From: Methanobacteriota archaeon
GTDB lineage: Archaea; Halobacteriota; Methanomicrobia; Methanomicrobiales; Methanospirillaceae
Assembly: GCA_009779205.1 (NCBI GenBank)
Contig: WRER01000086.1
Span: forward strand, 1-5,151
Direction of reading: 5' to 3'
DNA: 5,151 nt
In this document: positions 1 to 5,151 of the stretch, one piece after another
Position numbering within the stretch: the stretch's first letter is position 1
Layout of the letters: each line of letters starts with the position of its first letter
Made by a program: the position numbers and the translations under genes
Notes under the pieces: model-generated
Seen by the model: the letters and a program-made list of their open reading frames with translations, nothing else
The model's database searches: none
Told to the model about the DNA's origin: nothing

Positions 1-117
1 TACATGTTCTGGCTGTACTCCAATCTCTGTACAGATGACATTTGATATTCCTTCTATCATACGCTGAATCTGTACTGTTCTTCGTCCTTCTAATAGGGTA
101 ACTTGTGCGACTGGCAT
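1..117 (-). CDS. 4-oxalocrotonate tautomerase family protein, 3'-truncated by window edge
   Basis: The reverse strand from the ATG at 117-115 reads MPVAQVTLLEGRRTVQIQRM and continues through IEGISNVICTEIGVQPEHV to the window edge, 39 codons without a stop. This is the classic start of the 4-oxalocrotonate tautomerase (4-OT) family, small enzymes of roughly 60-80 residues that form oligomers and tautomerise enol/keto acids. The catalytic base in the family is the proline that becomes N-terminal after Met removal, and it is present here right after Met. The substrate-binding arginine at mature position 11 is also present, inside the LLEGRR segment. The second arginine, near position 39, and the C-terminal aromatic residue would lie beyond base 1. 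The substrate cannot be told from this fragment; archaeal members are mostly uncharacterised. The gene is divergent from the plus-strand operon and no strong Shine-Dalgarno site precedes the ATG. The family call is firm; the exact activity is unknown. Confidence 0.85.
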   Translation of the reverse strand, partial: MPVAQVTLLEGRRTVQIQRMIEGISNVICTEIGVQPEHV

Positions 118-193
118 AGAGTATAGTATTGGTGGTAAGAGCAGAAAAGGAGTATCATACAGAAAGCTTGTTCCTTCTTCCTTGCGTATAAGT
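118..193. promoter_or_regulatory. Divergent intergenic region, probable promoters for both directions
   Basis: This stretch of about 76 bases separates two divergent genes, so it should hold both start regions. AT-rich patches that could serve as archaeal TATA boxes are GTATAGTATT at 121-130 for the plus strand and the complement of CGTATAAGTAT at 185-195 for the minus strand. Neither matches the TTTATATA consensus well. A GGAG at 149-152 lies too far (about 40 bases) from the plus-strand ATG at 194 to act as its ribosome binding site. No inverted repeat that would suggest an operator was seen. The call rests on gene layout more than on motifs. Confidence 0.35.
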
Positions 194-1204
194 ATGAATA
201 TGGATAAAATGGTTCGTGAGCGGGCTGCTCTTGCCGTTTCTACGGTATTTCGTACGGCTGGATGGCATGTACATCCTTCAGAGTACCCGCTTGATCTGAC
301 CGCAGTGAAAAGGGATCAGACAATGGTTATTGTCTGCACATCAGATCCTGAGGAGATTGCACGCTTTCGTGCGACAAACTATACCATTCAGAATAGGGGT
401 GTTGATGCGACATGTATCCGTCTGCTTGTTACATTTGATATCACTCAGACAGCTTCAGGATGTGTCGTCTGGTATCCTGAAGAGTTCATGCGATATGCTG
501 GGCAGGCAGCGTATGCGAAAGTCATCGGAAAACAACTTGTTCTGACATTTCCATCGGAGGTAACTCAGGAGATGGGAAGAGAGGAACGAAAACACGATGG
601 TGTACAAGATGTAAGAATTGACCCGCCTCGCTTCGATCCTATCATCGAAGAAAATGCAATACAAGGAGGCGAGATTACAGTACCTCATCTTCCAATTCAG
701 ATAACACGCAGCGAAGCCGAAGATCGTGCCGGAATTGCAGGAACGGTAATGCTTCAGTTTGTGCCGATATGGGCATATTCATATACATGTACTGGTGAAG
801 AGAAGGTTTTTGACAGTATTATCTCATTTGATCGGAGTGGGAATGGTGGGATACATGCACTGAATGGACGAAATATTTCATTCAGTCCGGACGTGATCAC
901 AAGAAAGCCAGTTCCGCGAGATGTAAAAATACTCTCGGCCCGCATTACGGAAGATGAAGCACGAGAGATGGTGGTTTCCAGGGTGGTTGAAGTTCTTTCT
1001 CAGAAGGTGCAAAACCGAACGGTTTTTGGACAGACTATCTCATATGAAGACAAGCATATTGCACCACGCCGTGATCAGGTGCAGGTTACGGTATCAGAGA
1101 TCTATCTGCCGGTCTGGGTTGTAAAAGGAAGTCGCACTGTGGAAATAAATGCATACACATCACAGCTTCATGGAAAGGCTGATGATGGCGCTGAGTTTAT
1201 CTGA
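194..1204 (+). CDS. Uncharacterised archaeal protein: nuclease-fold-like N-terminus plus two related C-terminal segments
   Basis: I do not recognise a named family. With the ATG at 194 the protein has 336 residues. A TTG at 182 and ATGs at 200 and 209 are also in frame; none has a clear Shine-Dalgarno site, and the frame is closed upstream by TGA at 65-67. Residues about 5-120 have the look of a restriction-endonuclease-like alpha/beta domain: an opening helix (RERAALAVSTVF), then GWHV, LDLTAVK (D34, K39), the strand MVIVCTSD, and later LLVTFD and CVVWYPEEF. The usual E-x-K on the second core strand is replaced by V-C-T, so catalysis is doubtful. A polar linker (about 125-146) leads to a C-terminal half with two similar segments, ITRSEAEDRAG followed by LQFVPIWAYSY (170-197), and ITEDEAREMVV followed by VSEIYLPVWVV (251-310). 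No signal peptide or membrane segment is visible. The stop codon shares one base with the rlmH start (TGATG), so the two are probably translationally coupled. The gene is real by length, operon position and ordinary composition; its function is unknown. Confidence 0.8.
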   Translation: MNMDKMVRERAALAVSTVFRTAGWHVHPSEYPLDLTAVKRDQTMVIVCTSDPEEIARFRATNYTIQNRGVDATCIRLLVTFDITQTASGCVVWYPEEFMRYAGQAAYAKVIGKQLVLTFPSEVTQEMGREERKHDGVQDVRIDPPRFDPIIEENAIQGGEITVPHLPIQITRSEAEDRAGIAGTVMLQFVPIWAYSYTCTGEEKVFDSIISFDRSGNGGIHALNGRNISFSPDVITRKPVPRDVKILSARITEDEAREMVVSRVVEVLSQKVQNRTVFGQTISYEDKHIAPRRDQVQVTVSEIYLPVWVVKGSRTVEINAYTSQLHGKADDGAEFI

Positions 1205-1680
1205 TGCGTATTACTGTTTTTGCAACAGGAAAACTAACAGAACCCTGTTTTTATGATGGGGTGCAGATGTATGCAAAACGCCTTTTGGTCTGGACATCGG
1301 TGGAATGTGTTGAGTTCCCAGAGCAGCGTGGTGATACATCTTCTGATGCCGCAAGGGCTCTGCTGATTTCAAAAGAGAGTCAGAAAGTATTAGCAGCCAT
1401 TCCATCAGGTGCGTATACGATATTGCTTGACCCAAGCGGGAAGATGCTCTCGAGCGAGGAATTTTCTGCATTTTTAGAAAAATGTGAGATTGAAGGACCA
1501 TATCATCTTGCTTTTGTGCTTGGTGGACCGTACGGAGTCTCACTGGACCTTCGCTCAAAAATGCAGCGAGTCATTTCTTTCTCTCCAATGACATTTCCTC
1601 ATCAGATGGCTCGCCTCATGCTGTATGAGCAGTTGTACCGGGCATTTTCCATAATTCGAGGTGTTTCATATCATAAATGA
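1204..1680 (+). CDS. rlmH: 23S rRNA (pseudouridine-1915-N3)-methyltransferase RlmH
   Basis: RlmH is a SPOUT-class methyltransferase that uses S-adenosylmethionine to methylate N3 of pseudouridine 1915 in helix 69 of 23S rRNA, acting on assembled ribosomes in the cytoplasm (established for E. coli). The 158 residues match the family length. Visible family features are the N-terminal strand MRITVFATGK, YTILLDPSGKMLSSEEF at about 71-87, the SAM-binding loop FVLGGPYG at about 104-111, and the knotted C-terminus with SFSPMTFPHQMARLML from 125, EQLYRAF and the terminal RGVSYHK. The C-terminal YHK, which takes part in the active site, is intact. The ATG overlaps the stop of the upstream gene by one base and lacks a clear Shine-Dalgarno site, which points to translational coupling. 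RlmH is mainly bacterial but occurs in methanomicrobial archaea, where the rRNA target has been inferred rather than shown. Confidence 0.95.
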   Translation: MRITVFATGKLTEPCFYDGVQMYAKRLLVWTSVECVEFPEQRGDTSSDAARALLISKESQKVLAAIPSGAYTILLDPSGKMLSSEEFSAFLEKCEIEGPYHLAFVLGGPYGVSLDLRSKMQRVISFSPMTFPHQMARLMLYEQLYRAFSIIRGVSYHK

Positions 1681-1686
1681 AAAAAA

Positions 1687-1692
1687 GGGAGA
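1687..1692 (+). promoter_or_regulatory. Shine-Dalgarno site fixing the start of the ArcS-core gene
   Basis: GGGAGA lies 7 bases upstream of the ATG at 1700 and complements the CCUCC tail of archaeal 16S rRNA. It favours that ATG over the in-frame GTG at 1661, which lies inside the end of rlmH. Confidence 0.7.
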
Positions 1693-1699
1693 CATTGAG

Positions 1700-2359
1700 A
1701 TGAATGAGAGACGGGGGACATATCCTCCTCCTACTGTTACCGGTGTGGTTACCGATCGGAAGAATAGAAGCTATCTGATCTATGATCCTCCGTTTTACCG
1801 CCCTGAGTTTGAAGAGGCGTTTTTGTATATTGTAAATGAGTACTATATCCCTCCCCGTGAGATTGCGATATTTATTCCATGTGCTCTTCGAAAACCATAT
1901 AGCTCAAGTCCAAGTCATAAATTGTTTCATCGGGTTATCGGTGAGGTATTAACGCCGGATCGGTATCATGTAGTTATATTTGGGACGTGCGGGGTTGTCC
2001 CCTCAGAGCTTGAGCTGATGTTTCCATTTCGAAACTACCATTACATGCTTGGAAAATGTACAGACCCCGCTGTGCTTGAAGATTTTCATGAAATTGAGAC
2101 TCGGCGTCTTGTTGCATATCTTACAAAGACGAAAGATATCTACAAAAAGCGTATTGCCTACTGTATCGGACCATTTCGACGTGCAATGGAAGCAGCATGG
2201 GAAGAGTCCGGAATTGACGTCAAAATCCTCCCAACACAGCCAGTAATCGCACAGATGTATGATATTGATTGTCCATTTCCAGAAGGGAGTCTGTCGATGG
2301 AGGAATATATTTCAGAATTTTCAGCGGGGATCTCTTCCGTTGCACAAGATTCAGGGTGA
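1700..2359 (+). CDS. Stand-alone archaeosine synthase core-domain protein (ArcS/DUF5591-like)
   Basis: The 219-residue protein carries the ArcS signature PC-x3-KPY-x2-S-x2-H exactly, as PCALRKPYSSSPSH at residues 60-73. A second ArcS-like block follows at about 95-118, GTCGVVPSELELMFPFRNYH. In the family, ArcS acts on preQ0-modified position 15 of tRNA in archaeosine synthesis, and this core domain carries the signature. Full-length ArcS also has TGT-like and C-terminal PUA regions for tRNA binding; neither is present here, so this is the core domain alone. It may work with a partner encoded elsewhere, be half of a split ArcS, or have taken another role. The start at ATG 1700 is chosen for its Shine-Dalgarno site. 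It follows rlmH by 19 bases and precedes the kinase-like gene by 6, which places it in the same transcript. No membrane segment or signal peptide is seen. The domain call is strong; the reaction is inferred. Confidence 0.8.
   Translation: MNERRGTYPPPTVTGVVTDRKNRSYLIYDPPFYRPEFEEAFLYIVNEYYIPPREIAIFIPCALRKPYSSSPSHKLFHRVIGEVLTPDRYHVVIFGTCGVVPSELELMFPFRNYHYMLGKCTDPAVLEDFHEIETRRLVAYLTKTKDIYKKRIAYCIGPFRRAMEAAWEESGIDVKILPTQPVIAQMYDIDCPFPEGSLSMEEYISEFSAGISSVAQDSG
2354..2359 (+). promoter_or_regulatory. Shine-Dalgarno site overlapping the upstream stop codon
   Basis: GGGTGA, whose last three bases are the TGA stop of the ArcS-core gene, lies 6 bases before the ATG at 2366. GGTGA is complementary to the archaeal 16S rRNA tail (UCACC). 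Ribosomes ending the upstream gene would stop on this site, which suggests coupled translation. Confidence 0.6.
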
Positions 2360-2365
2360 AAGAGT

Positions 2366-2920
2366 ATGAAAGAAATTTTTCGGCAGCTTGCCCATCTTTT
2401 TTTTGGAATTGTGATCTTTTTGGGATTGTTTTTTCTGCCTGATAAGGTGATGCTCTATCTGCTTTCAGGCTCGGTGTTCATTGGATTTGCAGTTGCAGAT
2501 GCAGTCTCGAAAGGGTTGTATATTCCGCTCTTTTCAGAGATTATCCGTTCCCTTGAGCGTGATGTCCTTATCCCAGGATATGGAACCCTGACGTTCTTCC
2601 TCTCTTCACTATGTGTGCTTATTCTGTTTGGCTCGGCGATCGCAAGTGTTGCAGTCTTGGTTTTGGCTGTGCTTGATAGTTTTTCAACGATTATTGGAGT
2701 ATATGCCGGAAAACACAAGCTGTATGGAAAAAAATCAGTTGAGGGATGTATAGGAGGTATCGTTCCTACGTTTTTAGTGCTTTTATTGCTGATATCACCT
2801 CTCCAAGCAGGCATCATTGCTGTTGTTGCAGGAATTATCGAACTGGTTTCGCCGATTGATGATAATCTGACGATTCCGGTTGCAGTGGCATTGATGATGG
2901 TTGGATTAGGGCTTGTTTAA
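2366..2920 (+). CDS. Dolichol kinase / diacylglycerol-polyprenol kinase family membrane protein
   Basis: This is a 184-residue, very hydrophobic protein with about six or seven membrane segments (roughly 8-24, 27-45, 73-90, 92-112, 127-145, 147-163 and 169-184). It carries the marks of the SEC59/DGK1/phytol-kinase family, which phosphorylates lipid alcohols, in several members with CTP. These are an N-terminal EIFRQLAHLFFG (E3, R6, H10, G14); the central LDSFSTIIGVYAGKHKLYG at 103-121; KKSVEGCIGG at 122-131; and a late PIDDNLTIPV at 163-172. The central block usually begins with GD; here it reads LD, keeping the aspartate. In an archaeon the substrate could be dolichol for the N-glycosylation carrier, a recycled isoprenoid alcohol such as geranylgeraniol, or an archaeal diacylglycerol analogue; the sequence does not decide. 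It is the last gene of the operon, 6 bases after the ArcS-core gene, and acts in the cytoplasmic membrane. Confidence 0.82.
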   Translation: MKEIFRQLAHLFFGIVIFLGLFFLPDKVMLYLLSGSVFIGFAVADAVSKGLYIPLFSEIIRSLERDVLIPGYGTLTFFLSSLCVLILFGSAIASVAVLVLAVLDSFSTIIGVYAGKHKLYGKKSVEGCIGGIVPTFLVLLLLISPLQAGIIAVVAGIIELVSPIDDNLTIPVAVALMMVGLGLV

Positions 2921-2998
2921 GTTCTTTAGAATTTGAGCCAATATTCGGGAGTTCTGCTGCATTACATTGTTATTCTCTTTCATACCCAGCACGTAAAA
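2921..2998. terminator. Convergent intergenic region, presumed termination zone for both strands
   Basis: This 78-base gap lies between the stop of the plus-strand operon and the stop of the minus-strand DUF262 gene, so transcripts from both sides must end here or run into each other. The plus strand has pyrimidine-rich stretches (GTTCTTTAG at 2921-2929 and TTGTTATTCTCTTTC at 2967-2981) that could act as an archaeal T-rich terminator. No strong hairpin is seen, and the minus strand has only a short T run (ATTTTAC) just after its stop. No gene is seen in the gap. Confidence 0.3.
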
Positions 2999-5151
2999 TC
3001 ACGAACCAACCTCAAGACGCCAATTTTCTCTCTCCCATCCGACAACTTCAAGCATCCCCAGGCATAAGTCACGAATCTGATAACGTCCGAGACGTGAATG
3101 ATATGACCACCTTCCAATAGCAGATTTATGAAATGTTGGGTCCTCGGAAAAAATGCGGGGATATTTCTCAGGAATACGTGGGAATTTTCGCTCTTCTGCC
3201 TCATACAGGACCTCAACTGTACGTTCAAGAACCTGATACCAGTACCGAACGGGCATCTCCTTGCCACGAATAATTACACGCACCGGATGCAGATGCTTTG
3301 GAATATCACCAACTCGCAGGCATTCACTATCTGCACCAGACAATGGAACACAAGCCGCACTCTTCGAAATATCCGGCCACATTTTCAGACAAAATGCAAT
3401 TAAAATCTGTGACCGCTGCACGATCTGCACCTTCCTCCACATCCGAATCTGACGAATTGATTTATTCATCATTATCTGATCATGAGCATACCATCGCCGT
3501 TTCTGCTCAAAATTAGCACGAACCAGCTGGGGATTTCGAACCGTCAATGTCAGATTTCCAAGCATGTTCACACACTCACGATGAATTATGGGCCAGGAAT
3601 CTCCAAGATGCGCCTTCCACCAGGAAGGTAAGTCAAGAGGCATGATATGATCAACAATAAAATCATCATCATGTTCTTCAAACAAGAGATATTGATCAAC
3701 AACATCAGATTCCATCGTTTTTTCGGTCTTCAATCCATGATGAACATTTCCTCTGAAATATGCTTCAAGAGCAGTCATCACAACCCAAACAATCAGATTA
3801 TCCTCGCCTTCCTTGTAAATATCTCCATGAAGTGCATCTTCAAACTCATCAGAACTTGGACAGGCATATGCAACCGGAAGTGAAGCAAGCGATGAGACAA
3901 GCAGATCACGTGAGATCTGCTCCCCCTCCTTTGGACAAAGGAAACAAAACAACTGATCATAATCCTGGCGACTCTTTTGACAGATCTCTCTTCTGACGAA
4001 ATATGTCTCCAGCACAGCTGCTATTCCATCGAGCTCATCCAGTGAGACTGAAGATGAAGAAACAGAGGAAGGCTCAGGCGGATCATCAAACAATTCAACG
4101 GAAAACACAGGCATGCATGAGAAACAGTGCAGCAGATAGGGATATACAGACTCAGCCTGTAAAAAAAGAAGACGTTCGAGATGGGTTTGAATCGATGCCC
4201 AGACGGGCCCGTCACCGGAGATCTCTGATGGCTCGATCAGATAATAATAAAAGGGCGCATCATGAAGCAGAGTCCGCAATAATGAGACAATATCCTCTGA
4301 TGAAGTCTCATGAAATCGCCGTCGAACAACATCAAACATCTCCCCTTTTCGGATGAATACTCCATCCTTCATAAAAAAAGCGCGAAGAAATGCAGAAACA
4401 AGATCCTGGCGGAAATTGAAGATATGTTCCATCGGTTTCCAGTAGAGCTGATATGTTTCTTCAGCAGATTCTACAGGTGTAATTTTTGAAAAAAAGAAAT
4501 TGCGAATCAAATCTGCCTCTTCAAGAGGTACACCCCGATAGTTCAGAGCTTCAAACACCTGATTTGGATTTTCGTCACTGCGAAGTTCAATATAAACAAG
4601 GCAGAAATGGTTCATCAGCACATCGTACAGCGTAGCCAGATCACATGTTGTACTATCAAGACATCTCCAAAAGTACTCAAAGCATTCAATAATTTTTGAA
4701 TCTGAGTCAAATGCATAATCTTCATCAAAAATCTGATAAAGCGATGCTTTATCCACACGTGTTGGAATTACAATATACGGCTCAAATCCACTCAGTTCGG
4801 CATGAAATTCATCAGATGTTCGGTCTCTCTCTCTTTTCAAAATGCGGGAAATGTGCTTCATACATGAAACAGAACCACGCTCTTTTGCAAATGCCCGCAT
4901 AACTGCAAGAAAAATCGAAACCGTCGTCATTCGCTGCTGACCATCGATAACCATCATATGATCAAATTCACTCTTTTCCTCTCTCACAACAACAATCGAG
5001 CCAAAAAATCGTTCGGAAAAGGGAAGGGAACCTTCCACCCTGCACAGATACTGTTCAGTGATATCAGACCAAAATTGGCCCCACTGGACCGAGCTCCATA
5101 CATATGGACGTTGAAACAAGGGAACAACATACTGTTTTGTTCCAGTAAAAA
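2999..5151 (-). CDS. DUF262 and DUF1524 (HNH) domain protein, GmrSD-like restriction type, 5'-truncated by window edge
   Basis: Reading stays open to the right edge. The codons before the TTG at 5119-5117 give FTGTKQYVVP, which joins LFQRPYVWS to form the conserved DUF262 opening, so the real start lies beyond base 5151. Residues below are counted from that TTG, giving 706. DUF262, a ParB/sulfiredoxin-like domain, has VIDGQQR at 57-63 (D59, Q61, Q62, R63), then the family block NPNQVFEALNYRG at 184-196 and ADLIRN at 202-207. A helical middle follows, with a Ser-rich linker near 347-361. The DUF1524 HNH-type nuclease lies at about 440-545, with DHIMP at 490-494, LGNLTLTVRN at 520-529 and F537/K540. 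About 105 further residues at the C-terminus include WYQVLERTVEVLYEAEERKF. GmrS/GmrD-type proteins cleave modified (glucosylated hydroxymethylcytosine) phage DNA using nucleotide, and many single-chain relatives are taken as type IV-like or anti-phage nucleases. Key residues look intact and there is no frameshift. It is convergent with the operon on its right. The target modification is unknown. Confidence 0.9.
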   Translation of the reverse strand, partial: FTGTKQYVVPLFQRPYVWSSVQWGQFWSDITEQYLCRVEGSLPFSERFFGSIVVVREEKSEFDHMMVIDGQQRMTTVSIFLAVMRAFAKERGSVSCMKHISRILKRERDRTSDEFHAELSGFEPYIVIPTRVDKASLYQIFDEDYAFDSDSKIIECFEYFWRCLDSTTCDLATLYDVLMNHFCLVYIELRSDENPNQVFEALNYRGVPLEEADLIRNFFFSKITPVESAEETYQLYWKPMEHIFNFRQDLVSAFLRAFFMKDGVFIRKGEMFDVVRRRFHETSSEDIVSLLRTLLHDAPFYYYLIEPSEISGDGPVWASIQTHLERLLFLQAESVYPYLLHCFSCMPVFSVELFDDPPEPSSVSSSSVSLDELDGIAAVLETYFVRREICQKSRQDYDQLFCFLCPKEGEQISRDLLVSSLASLPVAYACPSSDEFEDALHGDIYKEGEDNLIVWVVMTALEAYFRGNVHHGLKTEKTMESDVVDQYLLFEEHDDDFIVDHIMPLDLPSWWKAHLGDSWPIIHRECVNMLGNLTLTVRNPQLVRANFEQKRRWYAHDQIMMNKSIRQIRMWRKVQIVQRSQILIAFCLKMWPDISKSAACVPLSGADSECLRVGDIPKHLHPVRVIIRGKEMPVRYWYQVLERTVEVLYEAEERKFPRIPEKYPRIFSEDPTFHKSAIGRWSYHSRLGRYQIRDLCLGMLEVVGWERENWRLEVGS

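Noticed and set aside
185..195. CGTATAAGTAT as a TATA box for the plus-strand operon
   Set aside because: A box here would place the transcript start about 25 bases downstream, beyond all plausible start codons (182-211). It fits the minus-strand tautomerase gene better.
1211..1558. 115-codon open frame on the minus strand
   Set aside because: It lies wholly within rlmH, shows no family features, and the plus-strand frame gives a clear conserved protein.
1661..1699. In-frame GTG start at 1661 for the ArcS-core gene, adding 13 residues
   Set aside because: It lies inside the end of rlmH without a Shine-Dalgarno site, while ATG 1700 has GGGAGA 7 bases upstream and the added residues match no part of the ArcS core.
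2455..2817. 120-codon open frame on the minus strand
   Set aside because: It is the antisense of the kinase-family membrane protein gene; its translation has low complexity and no recognisable motif.
4037..4081. Serine-rich repeat-like stretch in the DUF262/DUF1524 gene
   Set aside because: It encodes a short low-complexity linker between domains; the DNA has no regular repeat unit and the frame is intact.
4003..4356. 117-codon open frame on the plus strand
   Set aside because: It is antisense to the DUF262/DUF1524 gene, rich in R/Q/H as expected for a shadow frame, and has no motif.
1..5151. Search for CRISPR arrays, insertion sequences, tRNA or other RNA genes
   Set aside because: No regularly spaced repeats, no transposase-like frame with terminal inverted repeats and no tRNA-like cloverleaf were seen; nearly all of the window is coding.

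Overview
The window looks like ordinary chromosome from a methanogenic euryarchaeon, most likely of the Methanomicrobiales (Methanospirillum-like). The reasons are a free-standing archaeosine-synthase core protein, an archaeal polyprenol/dolichol-kinase-type membrane protein, an archaeal RlmH, Shine-Dalgarno sites that match the archaeal 16S tail (GGGAGA, GGGTGA), and moderate GC by eye. The genus is inference; no marker gene fixes it.

Layout from left to right. (1) Bases 1-117, minus strand: the first 39 codons of a 4-oxalocrotonate tautomerase family enzyme, cut by the left edge. (2) Bases 118-193: a short divergent intergenic region. (3) Bases 194-2920, plus strand: four genes packed as one apparent operon. 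These are an unrecognised protein of about 336 residues with a nuclease-fold-like N-terminus, rlmH (23S rRNA pseudouridine-1915 methyltransferase), a stand-alone ArcS-core (DUF5591-like) protein, and a small polytopic dolichol/diacylglycerol-kinase-family protein. Genes one and two overlap by one base, genes two and three are 19 bases apart, and genes three and four are 6 bases apart. (4) Bases 2921-2998: a short convergent intergenic region. (5) Bases 2999 to the right edge, minus strand: a large DUF262/DUF1524 protein, of the GmrSD-like restriction type. It is still open at the right edge, so its true N-terminus lies outside the window.

Two genes of the plus-strand operon belong to RNA-modification families (RlmH for rRNA, ArcS core for tRNA archaeosine). 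The fourth is a lipid or lipid-carrier kinase, and the first has no function I can assign. The DUF262/DUF1524 gene is the only defence-type gene seen and could mark the edge of a defence or accessory region beyond base 5151. No RNA genes, CRISPR arrays, insertion sequences or long repeats were seen. I found no clear new multi-gene system. The least explained parts are the first operon gene, the minimal ArcS-core protein, and the C-terminal extension of the DUF262/DUF1524 protein.
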